Under the pieces are notes generated by a model that did not search any database, was not told where the DNA came from, and saw only the letters and a program-made list of their open reading frames with translations. From assembly GCA_002366835.1 (NCBI GenBank), contig DFBZ01000040.1, positions 1 to 54,734 of the forward strand: a stretch of DNA of 54,734 nt, given 5' to 3'. Position 1 is the stretch's first letter. Each line of letters starts with the position of its first letter. Below, one piece after another: positions 8,197-17,067 of this stretch. This stretch comes from Gammaproteobacteria bacterium UBA3067. GTDB taxonomy: Bacteria > Pseudomonadota > Gammaproteobacteria > Pseudomonadales > UBA3067. The position numbers were made by a program, and so were the translations under genes.

Positions 8197-8236
8197 TCAA
8201 GTCGAACTATAAACATAAAAGGCAATACCCGTATTT

Positions 8237-10060
8237 ATGAACAAACACTCTGCTCGCCTACTGTTTTCCATTCTTGCCATTTTATCTGCCACTTATGCTT
8301 ATTCCGCCAATGAAATTCATGGCTTGGCTATTCATGGCGAAACACGTTACCCCGCAAACTTTACACACTTCGAATATGTAGACCCGGATGCCCCCAAAGG
8401 CGGCGAGATTATTATTAACAGCGTTAGCTCTGGGGGGTTTGACAGCCTAAATCCTTACATATTAAAAGGTGAGGCCGCCAGCGGTATTCAGGAATATCTT
8501 TACGAAACCCTTACCTCTATGTCTTCCGATGAAGCCTTCAGCCGTTACGGCCGCGTGGCAAAATCAATGGAAGTTGCAGATGACCGCTCTTGGATCATTT
8601 TCAATCTTAACGAGAAAGCCCGCTTTCATGATGGCCACCCCGTCACATCAAAAGATGTGGTGTTTTCATTTAATACCTTGCTGGAAAAAGGCCACCCCAG
8701 TTATGCCTCCTATTACCGCGATGTAGAAAAGGTCGAGGCACTATCCAGGCATCGCGTTAAGTATTCCTTCAAAGTAAAGAATAACCGCGAACTCCCTCTA
8801 ATCGTGGGCAACACACCAGTCATGCCTGCCCACTACTGGAAAGACAAAGATTTCACCCAAACCACCCTAACGCCTCCCTTGGGCAGTGGCCCCTACAAAA
8901 TCTCCCATGTCGACCCTGGTCACGCCATTACCTTTGAGCGGGTGAAAGACTACTGGGGACAAAACCTAGCGGTTAACCGAGGGCGTTATAACTTCGATAA
9001 AATCACCATTGATTATTACCGCGATAACACCATTGCTTTACAGGCTTTTAAGTCAGGTGAGTATCACTTCCGTACTGAAAACACTTCCCGTAACTGGGCC
9101 ACCTCCTACACCGGCCCTAATTTTGAAAACGGCCATATTGTTAAACGAGAAATCCGTCATCAACTACCCACCGGCATGCAGGGTTTTGTCTACAATACTC
9201 GTCGCTCTCTATTTAAAGATGCCAAGGTGAGGCAGGCCCTTAACTACGCATTTGATTTTGAGTGGACCAATAAGCAACTTTTTTATGGGGCTTATACGCG
9301 CACCAACAGTTATTTTTCGAATTCAGAACTGGCCTCCAGCGGTTTACCCAGCCCCGAAGAGCTTGCCATTCTCCAACCTTTTAAGGGCCAAATTCCCGAA
9401 CAAGTTTTTACCACCCCCTACCAGGCCCCCACCACCGATGGCAGTGGCAGTGTACGGAATAATATTCGCAGCGCCTTGCGCCTGCTAAAACAAGCGGGCT
9501 GGCAAGTTAAAAATAAAAAACTAGTCAATGACAAGGGAGAACCCTTTGCTTTTACCATTCTCATCGTCAGCCCAGACTTTAAGCGCATTGTATTACCTTT
9601 TAAAAAGAACCTGGCACGGCTTGGTATTGATGCAAATATCCAGCTTGTGGATACCCAGCAGTACATTAACCGTGTGCAGTCCTTTGACTTTGATATGACC
9701 GTCACCGTTTTTGGTCAAAGCCTTTCTCCTGGCAACGAGCAGTACAACTACTGGCACTCATCCAGCGCTGACCAACAAGGCAGCCGCAACTGGATAGGCA
9801 TCAAAAATCCCGTTATTGATAAACTTGTGGAAGGCGTCATTGCCGCACCGGATCGAGAAAGCCTCATTCACCGCACCCACGCCCTTGACCGTGTATTACT
9901 CTGGAACCACTACGTTGTTCCCCATTGGCATACTCGTAATTTCCGCGTTGCCTACTGGAATATTTTCAGTCAGCCGTCTATACAACCTATCTACGACCTT
10001 GGTTTTGATAACTGGTGGATTGATCCTGACAAAAATGCCCAATTCCGCCCCCAGCAATAA
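8237..10060 (+). CDS. yejA: Peptide-binding protein YejA of ABC importer
   Basis: A 607-residue periplasmic binding protein of family 5 (SBP_bac_5), the YejA type that feeds peptides, and in Enterobacteria microcin C, to the YejBEF transporter. It has a Sec signal peptide ending near residue 23 (TYAYSA-NE). YejA hallmarks include GLAIHGETRYPANFTHFEYVD just after the signal, the KARFHDGHPVTSKDVVFSF motif near residues 125-143 and a C-terminal DLGFDNWWID. Length is normal. The ribosome site AAAGG is eleven bases upstream. It is the first gene of yejABEF, with 18 bases to yejB. A MITE-like element lies 40 bases upstream of the start. Confidence 0.93.
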   Translation: MNKHSARLLFSILAILSATYAYSANEIHGLAIHGETRYPANFTHFEYVDPDAPKGGEIIINSVSSGGFDSLNPYILKGEAASGIQEYLYETLTSMSSDEAFSRYGRVAKSMEVADDRSWIIFNLNEKARFHDGHPVTSKDVVFSFNTLLEKGHPSYASYYRDVEKVEALSRHRVKYSFKVKNNRELPLIVGNTPVMPAHYWKDKDFTQTTLTPPLGSGPYKISHVDPGHAITFERVKDYWGQNLAVNRGRYNFDKITIDYYRDNTIALQAFKSGEYHFRTENTSRNWATSYTGPNFENGHIVKREIRHQLPTGMQGFVYNTRRSLFKDAKVRQALNYAFDFEWTNKQLFYGAYTRTNSYFSNSELASSGLPSPEELAILQPFKGQIPEQVFTTPYQAPTTDGSGSVRNNIRSALRLLKQAGWQVKNKKLVNDKGEPFAFTILIVSPDFKRIVLPFKKNLARLGIDANIQLVDTQQYINRVQSFDFDMTVTVFGQSLSPGNEQYNYWHSSSADQQGSRNWIGIKNPVIDKLVEGVIAAPDRESLIHRTHALDRVLLWNHYVVPHWHTRNFRVAYWNIFSQPSIQPIYDLGFDNWWIDPDKNAQFRPQQ

Positions 10061-10078
10061 TAAGCGACCCAAGACCCT

Positions 10079-11182
10079 ATGTTTGCCTATATAATTCGCC
10101 GCCTGCTGCTAATTTTCCCCACCCTGCTCGGCATTATGTTGCTTAACTATGTGATTGTGCAGGCGGCTCCCGGTGGCCCAGTGGAGCAAATGATCGCCCA
10201 GTTACAGGGTTTTGAAACCGGCACAGCGTCTCGAATGGGAGGCAGCCAGCAAGGCGAATCCCGACAAAGCCAAACCTCCAACGCCACAGCCAGCGAGAGC
10301 ACCTACCGCGGTGCACAAGGCATTGATCCTGATCTCATCAAACGCATCGAAAAATTGTACGGTTTCGACAAACCCGCCCATGAGCGCTTTTTTATGATGC
10401 TTGGCAACTACGCCCGCTTCGACTTTGGAGAAAGCTTTTTCCGCGATAAAAAAGTCACCGACCTGGTGATAGAGAAGTTGCCTGTTTCCATCTCCCTCGG
10501 CTTATGGAGCACACTGCTGATTTATTTAATTTCCATCCCCCTTGGCATACGCAAGGCCGTGTCTCACGGTTCACGCTTTGATGTGTGGTCAAGTTACGCC
10601 GTGACTATCGGCTATGCTATCCCCGGGTTTTTATTCGCTATTATGCTGGTAGTTATTTTCTGCGGCGGCAGCTATTTGAATTGGTTCCCCTTGCGTGGAC
10701 TCACTTCTTCTAATTTTGAAGAACTCTCCATTTTCGGAAAAATTATTGATTATTTCTGGCACCTGGCTTTACCCGTTACGGCACTCACCATCGGCGGCTT
10801 TGCCACCCTTACCATGCTCACCAAAAACTCCTTTCTCGACGAAATCAACAAACAATATGTGGTCACCGCACGCGCCAAAGGTTTAGAAGAGAAAAAAATT
10901 CTTTATGGGCATATTTTTCGTAATGCCATGCTGATTATCATTTCTGGCATCCCCGCTTCCATCATTGGTATTCTCTTTACCGGCGCACTCTTGATTGAGG
11001 TTATTTTCTCTCTCGACGGCCTTGGCCTAATGGGTTTTGAAGCGGCCTTAAGCCGTGATTACCCCGTGGTGTTTGGCACGCTGTTTATCTTCACTCTGAT
11101 TGGCTTGCTGCTAAAACTGATTGGGGATCTAACCTATATCGCCATTGACCCCAGAATCGATTTTTCCAGTCGGGAAGGATAA
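10079..11182 (+). CDS. yejB: ABC importer permease YejB
   Basis: A 367-residue inner-membrane permease of the BPD_transp_1 family. The first helix (about 7-30) is followed by a long periplasmic loop rich in Gly, Ser and Gln (about 40-85), then five more helices. The cytoplasmic coupling segment for the ATPase is visible as VVTARAKGLEEKKILYGHIFRNA near residues 260-283, with the EAA-loop pattern. It ends with the YejB-typical DLTYIAIDPRIDF. The stop is two bases before the yejE start, so the two are probably translated together. Confidence 0.93.
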   Translation: MFAYIIRRLLLIFPTLLGIMLLNYVIVQAAPGGPVEQMIAQLQGFETGTASRMGGSQQGESRQSQTSNATASESTYRGAQGIDPDLIKRIEKLYGFDKPAHERFFMMLGNYARFDFGESFFRDKKVTDLVIEKLPVSISLGLWSTLLIYLISIPLGIRKAVSHGSRFDVWSSYAVTIGYAIPGFLFAIMLVVIFCGGSYLNWFPLRGLTSSNFEELSIFGKIIDYFWHLALPVTALTIGGFATLTMLTKNSFLDEINKQYVVTARAKGLEEKKILYGHIFRNAMLIIISGIPASIIGILFTGALLIEVIFSLDGLGLMGFEAALSRDYPVVFGTLFIFTLIGLLLKLIGDLTYIAIDPRIDFSSREG

Positions 11183-11184
11183 GC

Positions 11185-12213
11185 ATGCTTCGCCGACATC
11201 TCAGCCCAATAAATCAGCGCAAACTCGATAACTTTAACGCTAACCGGCGTGGTGTTTGGTCACTGCGGCTTTTTTTATTACTTTTCACCCTAACCCTTTT
11301 TGCAGAATTTATTGCCAACGATGAACCCATTGTAGTCGCCTACCAAAAGGGCCTGTATTTCCCCATTTTTGTGGAATACCCCGAAACGACATTTGGCGGT
11401 GAGTTTGAAACCCTTGCCGACTACCGCGACCCTTATGTTGCCGAGCTTATCAATGCGGATGGCTGGATGATTTGGCCTCCCATTCGCTACAGCTACGACA
11501 CTATTAACTACGAGCTACGCTCCCCCGCTCCATCACCGCCTGACACAGAGAATCTACTCGGCACCGACGACCAGGCCCGTGATGTCGCAGCCCGTGTTAT
11601 TTACGGCTTTAGAATTTCCGTACTATTTGCCCTCACTCTGAGTATTTTCAGCACCATCATTGGCGTAATTGCTGGCGCTGTGCAAGGCTTTCATGGCGGA
11701 AAAATAGACCTCTACGGCCAACGCTTTATGGAAATATGGAGTGGCCTGCCCGTGCTTTATCTACTTATTATTCTGGCCAGTTTTGTAGAACCCAACTTCT
11801 GGTGGCTGCTGGGCATTATGCTCTTATTTAGCTGGCTAGCCCTGGTGGATGTCGTGCGTGCGGAATTTCTGCGCAGTCGCAACCTTGAATATGTACGCGC
11901 CGCCCGCGCCCTGGGCTTAAGCAATGGGCGCATTATGTTCCGCCATATATTACCCAATGCCATGGTTGCCACCATCACGTTTCTCCCCTTTATACTCACC
12001 GGGGCCGTCACCACCCTCACCTCACTCGACTTTCTCGGCTTTGGCCTGCCACCCGGCTCCGCCTCTTTGGGGGAACTCGCTTCCCAAGGAAAAACCAATC
12101 TCCACGCGCCGTGGTTAGGTGTAACAGCATTTATGGTGATTTCCATTATGCTCGTACTACTGGTGTTTATTGGTGAAGCCATTCGCGATGCCTTCGACCC
12201 ACGAAAAATGTAG
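11185..12213 (+). CDS. yejE: ABC importer permease YejE
   Basis: A 342-residue second permease of the same importer. After the first helix (about 27-45) comes a periplasmic domain containing the YejE-type YQKGLYFPIF and FEYPETTFGG-like segment (here VEYPETTFGGEF), then GTDDQARDVAARVIYGFRIS at the start of the membrane core. The EAA coupling loop is YVRAARALGLSNGRIMFRHI near residues 235-255. The C-terminus AIRDAFDPRKM is conserved in the family. It lies between yejB and yejF with very short spacers. Confidence 0.93.
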   Translation: MLRRHLSPINQRKLDNFNANRRGVWSLRLFLLLFTLTLFAEFIANDEPIVVAYQKGLYFPIFVEYPETTFGGEFETLADYRDPYVAELINADGWMIWPPIRYSYDTINYELRSPAPSPPDTENLLGTDDQARDVAARVIYGFRISVLFALTLSIFSTIIGVIAGAVQGFHGGKIDLYGQRFMEIWSGLPVLYLLIILASFVEPNFWWLLGIMLLFSWLALVDVVRAEFLRSRNLEYVRAARALGLSNGRIMFRHILPNAMVATITFLPFILTGAVTTLTSLDFLGFGLPPGSASLGELASQGKTNLHAPWLGVTAFMVISIMLVLLVFIGEAIRDAFDPRKM

Positions 12214-12230
12214 GACAACAAATTTACTCC

Positions 12231-13838
12231 ATGGCACATTCCCCGCAAACCCTATTACAAGTCGAAAACCTCAGCGTTGAGTTCACAGAAGGCGAGCAAA
12301 ATATTCGTGCTGTGCGGGGCATCAGCTACCAGCTTTATAAAGGTGAGACTCTGGCTTTGGTGGGTGAAAGCGGCTCGGGGAAATCCGTTTCTGCCTTATC
12401 CATTTTAAAACTGCTTCCCTACCCCAAAGCCAGCCACCCGAGCGGAAAAGTCCTCTATAACGACCAGGATTTACTGCACTGCAGTGAAAGGGATCTGAGA
12501 AAAATTCGCGGCAATCAAATCAGCGTGGTGTTTCAGGAACCCATGACCTCCCTGAACCCATTGCACACCGTAGAAAAACAAATTTGTGAAGTATTGGAAC
12601 TGCACCTGGGTTTAAGAAAAAATGCAGCGACACAGCGCTGCCTTGAACTGCTGAAAAGAGTGGGTATTCCCAAAGCAGATCAGCGCATGAAAGCCTACCC
12701 CCATGAGCTTTCCGGCGGTCAGCGTCAGCGCGTTATGATTGCCATGGCCCTCGCCAGCGAGCCCGAAATACTTATTGCCGACGAGCCCACCACCGCACTG
12801 GACGTTACCATTCAACTGCAAATTCTGGAGCTGCTAAGTTCCCTGCAAGAACAGTTGCAACTGAGTATTTTATTAATCACCCACGATCTTGGTCTGGTAA
12901 AACATTTCTCTCAACGCGTCGCCGTTATGAAAGACGGTGAAATTGTGGAATCAGGAACAACTGAAAGCGTACTGTCCCAGCCCCAACACGACTATACCCG
13001 CTCACTTATTAACGCCAGCCCTAAGCCGCTAACAAACCCACAACAAAATTTTGATGAAGAACTTATTAAAGCCCAAAATATAAAAGTTTGGTTCCCCCTT
13101 AAAAGGGGCTTATTAAATCGCACCTATGATCATATAAAAGCGGTAAACGGTATCAGCTTTACTCTGCATAAGGGCCAGACCATCGGTATAGTGGGCGAAA
13201 GTGGCTCGGGCAAAACCACCCTCGGCTTGGCCTTGGCAAAACTGCTCTCCTATGAGGGCGAAATGAGTTATCGTCAACAACGACTTGATCACCTCAAGCA
13301 AAAACAATTTCGTCCTTACCGAAACAAAATCCAAATGGTTTTTCAAGACCCCTACGGCAGTCTTAGCCCACGCATGTCGATTGAAGAAATCGTTGGTGAA
13401 GGTCTTGAAATTCACAGCACACTGCAGGGCGACGAAAAATTACAAGCCATCAAACAAGCGCTTCTGGATGTCGGCCTAGAAGAATCAGCACTGAACCGCT
13501 ACCCCCATGAATTTTCCGGGGGGCAACGCCAACGCATCGCCATCGCCCGCGCCTTGGTGCTCAACCCGGAAGTAATCATCTTCGACGAGCCCACCTCCGC
13601 CCTTGATCGTTCGGTACAAGTTCAAGTGGTTGAGTTACTGCAATCCTTACAAGAAAAATTCCAACTCGCATACCTGTTTATTTCCCATGATCTATCCGTA
13701 GTAAAAGCACTAAGCCACGAAATCATTGTAATGAAAGAAGGCGAAGTGCTTGAACACAATGACACTACTTCTATTTTTGAAGCACCCCAAAGCCCCTATA
13801 CACAAGCACTAATCAATGCGGCATTTGATCACTCCTGA
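12231..13838 (+). CDS. yejF: ABC importer ATPase YejF (two ATPase domains)
   Basis: A 535-residue cytoplasmic ATPase with two fused ABC domains, as usual for YejF. Domain 1 has Walker A GESGSGKS near residues 44-51, signature LSGGQRQRVMIA near 159-170 and Walker B ILIADEPTTALD near 180-191. Domain 2 has Walker A GESGSGKT near 321-328, signature FSGGQRQRIAIA near 424-435 and Walker B VIIFDEPTSALD near 445-456. Both H-loops (ITHDLG, ISHDLS) are present. It should hydrolyse ATP to drive import through YejB and YejE. It is the last gene of the operon; 157 bases of unassigned sequence follow. Confidence 0.94.
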   Translation: MAHSPQTLLQVENLSVEFTEGEQNIRAVRGISYQLYKGETLALVGESGSGKSVSALSILKLLPYPKASHPSGKVLYNDQDLLHCSERDLRKIRGNQISVVFQEPMTSLNPLHTVEKQICEVLELHLGLRKNAATQRCLELLKRVGIPKADQRMKAYPHELSGGQRQRVMIAMALASEPEILIADEPTTALDVTIQLQILELLSSLQEQLQLSILLITHDLGLVKHFSQRVAVMKDGEIVESGTTESVLSQPQHDYTRSLINASPKPLTNPQQNFDEELIKAQNIKVWFPLKRGLLNRTYDHIKAVNGISFTLHKGQTIGIVGESGSGKTTLGLALAKLLSYEGEMSYRQQRLDHLKQKQFRPYRNKIQMVFQDPYGSLSPRMSIEEIVGEGLEIHSTLQGDEKLQAIKQALLDVGLEESALNRYPHEFSGGQRQRIAIARALVLNPEVIIFDEPTSALDRSVQVQVVELLQSLQEKFQLAYLFISHDLSVVKALSHEIIVMKEGEVLEHNDTTSIFEAPQSPYTQALINAAFDHS

Positions 13839-13995
13839 TTAGAGTAGTTAGCGCAACCTGTGCTTACAGAAAAAAGAATATGACCAACTGTCGCAAATGA
13901 CGGTTTATATCCTCCACCCAATATTTTCCATTCCAGAAGTGAGCATGAAGAAGTATTTAAATAGATTAAAGCAGGCATGCTAAAGATGGTAGCTA

Positions 13996-14781
13996 TTAAT
14001 AACGTTGCAACAAAGGCTGGTAGGCATAAATCGCATTAAGGTGGTGTAAATAGGCATGATTCCCTTCCTCACGCCATAACTGGCTCAGTGCAGCCTGCAC
14101 TTTTATATAGTGTTCTGAAAAATCCTGTCCTTCATCCCATGCACTCCCTTCATTTTCCAAGCTAGAGGCTAAATCAATCTGCTTTGAAAAAAGAATGACC
14201 TGCTCCAGCCACATCCGACTTACGCCCATTAAAAAATGTGGCCAGGTTTGCTGCATAATTGGCGTCCAGTGGGGGTCGCTGGTCGCCGAAACTTTTTCAC
14301 TGCCTTTCACGGCGTAAGGTTTGATGTCCACCTTAAGCACTGCGCCCTTTTTTATTAACACACCCAAAGGCCCATTTTTTTTGATTCGTTCACTAATATA
14401 TGCTGCGCTGCCTTGGTCTGCATAATAGAGAAAACTAAAACTGTGGCCCGTCGCATCCAGGCCCGCTCTGCGATGAAACCGCCACAATTGGATATCCTCT
14501 GTGTGGTGCTGCAAAACAGGCAGAATCACTTGCTCCGCAATAAAGGGACCATAGTGCCACTGGGGAGATGTTTTTTTATCCCAGTTCAGCTGAAAACTTG
14601 CCCTCCACCAGCTTGGCTGGCCACTAGCGTTTTCAGCGAGGGGCAGCTGTGCTTGATTCGGTTTATTTAATTGCTGGCAGCCACTAATCGCCAGCAAGCA
14701 AGACCACAGCAGCCAATATTTGTGCGCTGCCCCAAGCCCCACAGACCGATTAAACCCTATTAAACTAAAAACAAACTTCAC
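13996..14781 (-). CDS. Lipoprotein of unknown function
   Basis: A 261-residue probable lipoprotein. A long N-terminal segment precedes a hydrophobic helix and lipobox LAISGC near residues 31-36, so the true start may be further in (a GTG at 14742 would give a more usual signal length). The mature part has WHYGPFIAEQVILPVLQHH, LWRFHRRAG and a Trp-rich C-terminal helical region. I do not recognise the family. It is divergent from rimO with 76 bases between the starts and converges with yejF. Confidence 0.6.
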   Translation of the reverse strand: MKFVFSLIGFNRSVGLGAAHKYWLLWSCLLAISGCQQLNKPNQAQLPLAENASGQPSWWRASFQLNWDKKTSPQWHYGPFIAEQVILPVLQHHTEDIQLWRFHRRAGLDATGHSFSFLYYADQGSAAYISERIKKNGPLGVLIKKGAVLKVDIKPYAVKGSEKVSATSDPHWTPIMQQTWPHFLMGVSRMWLEQVILFSKQIDLASSLENEGSAWDEGQDFSEHYIKVQAALSQLWREEGNHAYLHHLNAIYAYQPLLQRY

Positions 14782-14857
14782 CGCTTTGCCACTCCATTTT
14801 TCACCAACACGCTATGCTGCTAAAATGTCCCGTTTCTCGCATCAAGGTAGTTCATCT

Positions 14858-16204
14858 ATGAGTAATAAGCCATTAGGCAAAAAAATCGGTATGGTCAGCC
14901 TCGGCTGCCCCAAGGCACTGGTTGATTCAGAACGCATACTCACCCAGCTAAAAACAGAAGGGTACGAAATCAGCGATGACTACAACGATTCGGAGCTCGT
15001 GGTCATCAACACCTGCGGTTTTATCGACTCGGCCATTGAAGAGTCTCTTGGCACCATCGGTGAAGCCATGGAAGCCAATGGAAAAGTCATTGTCACCGGC
15101 TGCTTGGGCGCAAATAAAGAAAAGATACTTGAAAAATACCCCGATGTACTGAGCGTTACTGGCCCCCAGGCTTATGAAGAAGTGCTGAATTCCGTTCATC
15201 AATATGCCGCGCCTGCCCACAACCCGCATATTGATCTGGTGCCACCCCAAGGCGTAAAGCTCACCCCTCGCCATTACGCCTACTTGAAAATTTCCGAAGG
15301 CTGCAACCATCGTTGCACCTTCTGCATTATTCCTCACTTGAGAGGTGACTTGGTTAGCCGCCCAGTGGGCGATATTCTCGATGAAGCTGAAAAACTCGCC
15401 AAAGCGGGTGTACGAGAGTTACTGGTCATTTCCCAAGATACCAGTGCCTACGGTGTCGATATCCGTTACCGCACCGGTTTCTGGCAAGGTCGTCCGGTGA
15501 AAAGTAACCTAGTGGAGCTATGTGAAAACCTCAGCCAGCTGGGGATTTGGGTGCGGCTGCATTACGTTTACCCCTACCCCAATGTGGACAAACTCATTCC
15601 ACTGATGGCTGAACGGAAAATTTTGCCTTACCTCGACATTCCCTTTCAGCACAGCAGCCCAGCGATTCTGAAAAACATGAAACGCCCAGCCCATACGGAA
15701 AACAGCCTGAGGCGCATCGAAAACTGGCGTCGTGACGTACCCGACCTCACCTTACGCAGCACCTTTATCGTGGGTTTTCCTGGCGAAACCGAAGCTGACT
15801 TTCAGCACCTACTAGACTGGCTGGAGACCGCTCAACTTGATCGGGTAGGCTGTTTTAAATATTCCCCAGTCGAAGGAGCCCCCGCCAATGACATCGCCGA
15901 GCATGTACCAGAAGAAGTAAAAGAAGAGCGCTGGGCACGCTTTATGGAAAAACAGGCACAAATTAGCGCACAGCGTTTACAGAAAAAAGTTGGCCAGACT
16001 CTGCAAGTAATCGTCGATCAGGTAGATGAAGACAATATAACCGGCCGCAGCTGGGCCGATGCCCCTGAAATTGACGGTGAGGTGATAACCAAAAACGAAT
16101 GGGATTTAAAACCCGGAGATATCTTTGAGGCGCGTATCACTGCAGCCGATGACTATGACCTTTATGCCGAACCCGCTGATTGGGATGAGGAACACAAGGA
16201 CTAA
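14858..16204 (+). CDS. rimO: Ribosomal protein S12 methylthiotransferase RimO
   Basis: A 448-residue radical-SAM enzyme that adds a methylthio group to the conserved Asp of ribosomal protein S12. The N-terminal UPF0004 domain has the cluster cysteines at about 17, 53 and 82 (SLGCPK, NTCGF, TGCLG). The radical-SAM motif CNHRCTFC has cysteines at about 149, 153 and 156. A C-terminal TRAM domain covers about 375-442. The SLGCPKALVDSE opening distinguishes RimO from MiaB. I chose the ATG at 14858 because AAGG precedes it and length matches the family. A strong terminator follows the gene. Confidence 0.96.
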   Translation: MSNKPLGKKIGMVSLGCPKALVDSERILTQLKTEGYEISDDYNDSELVVINTCGFIDSAIEESLGTIGEAMEANGKVIVTGCLGANKEKILEKYPDVLSVTGPQAYEEVLNSVHQYAAPAHNPHIDLVPPQGVKLTPRHYAYLKISEGCNHRCTFCIIPHLRGDLVSRPVGDILDEAEKLAKAGVRELLVISQDTSAYGVDIRYRTGFWQGRPVKSNLVELCENLSQLGIWVRLHYVYPYPNVDKLIPLMAERKILPYLDIPFQHSSPAILKNMKRPAHTENSLRRIENWRRDVPDLTLRSTFIVGFPGETEADFQHLLDWLETAQLDRVGCFKYSPVEGAPANDIAEHVPEEVKEERWARFMEKQAQISAQRLQKKVGQTLQVIVDQVDEDNITGRSWADAPEIDGEVITKNEWDLKPGDIFEARITAADDYDLYAEPADWDEEHKD

Positions 16205-16211
16205 AGGAAAT

Positions 16212-16243
16212 AACATGGCCGGAAATTTACCCCGGCCATGTTT
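16212..16243 (+). terminator. Hairpin terminator after rimO
   Basis: A perfect 11-bp stem (AACATGGCCGG / CCGGCCATGTT) with a nine-base loop, eight bases after the rimO stop, followed by a short TTTAG run. The GC-rich stem and position fit a terminator for rimO. The T-run is short, so it may also serve nfuA from the other side. Confidence 0.7.
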
Positions 16244-16314
16244 AGCTTGTGGCAACCCTCATTAATTCTGAACAAAGCAGGAGCCTGCCCGTGAAACACT
16301 TTGGGTGCAGCCTA

Positions 16315-16926
16315 CTAGCTATAGTAAGCGTTCTCACGCTGCGAATGATCTGTCTCATCAATAACCCGCTCAAGCCCAGGCACCTGCTCAAGCAGGGTTT
16401 TTTCCACACCATCTTTTAGGGTGACGTTCACAGCAGAACAACCCTGGCAACCGCCGCCGAATTGCAATACCGCCGTGGTTTCATCGTCCACCAATTCCAC
16501 CAGAACCACGTTACCACCGTGCGAGGCAAGAGAGGGGTTTACCTCTGCATGCAACACATGGTTTATCAGCTGTTCTTTCGTAGGGTTCGGGCCTAGTTTG
16601 GGCACACGAGAGTGAGGAGCTTTAAAAGTCAGTTGGCCACCCATGCGATCTTTTGCGTAATCAATCACCGCATCTTCAAGATAAGGAACGCTTTCAGCTT
16701 CTATAAAAGCAGTAAAACCCTTACAGGCTATTTGAATATCCGTAGGAACCACTTCGTCAGGCGCACAGTATGCCATGCAACATTCCGCCATAGGTGTACC
16801 GGGTTTTTCAACAAAAACCCGCGCACCGATTCCATCAACATTTTGTTTTTCAAGAAGCTCAGCAAGATAACCTTGAGCGGATTCAGTGATGTCCACTACC
16901 GGAGCATTCGAGGTCAACTCAGTCAT
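16315..16926 (-). CDS. nfuA: Fe-S biogenesis protein NfuA
   Basis: A 203-residue iron-sulfur cluster carrier. The N-terminal half is a degenerate A-type domain (FVEKPGTPMAECCMAYC near 38-54). The C-terminal Nfu domain has the cluster-binding pair in GGGCQGCSAVNVTLKDG (cysteines near 162 and 165). E. coli NfuA is 191 residues; the extra length is at both ends. NfuA supplies clusters to radical-SAM enzymes, and rimO is the next gene, so the neighbours make sense together although they converge. It is divergent from metH. Confidence 0.93.
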   Translation of the reverse strand: MTELTSNAPVVDITESAQGYLAELLEKQNVDGIGARVFVEKPGTPMAECCMAYCAPDEVVPTDIQIACKGFTAFIEAESVPYLEDAVIDYAKDRMGGQLTFKAPHSRVPKLGPNPTKEQLINHVLHAEVNPSLASHGGNVVLVELVDDETTAVLQFGGGCQGCSAVNVTLKDGVEKTLLEQVPGLERVIDETDHSQRENAYYS

Positions 16927-17067
16927 ATTTAATCCAACCTAATTAGTCAAGTATTTTTGCATTATACCCCTTTAACAGGGAAAATCACTTATTCACTACA
17001 TTTGCATACCATTTTGCTAGAATGCTTATTTTTTCAAGCTAACACACTTCCGCAGGCCTCCCCAATA

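Noticed and set aside
11757..12248. Long minus-strand frame over yejE
   Set aside because: It is the antisense shadow of yejE with no family match.
16927..17067. SAM or cobalamin riboswitch before metH
   Set aside because: The nfuA-metH gap is too short and shows none of the conserved riboswitch cores.
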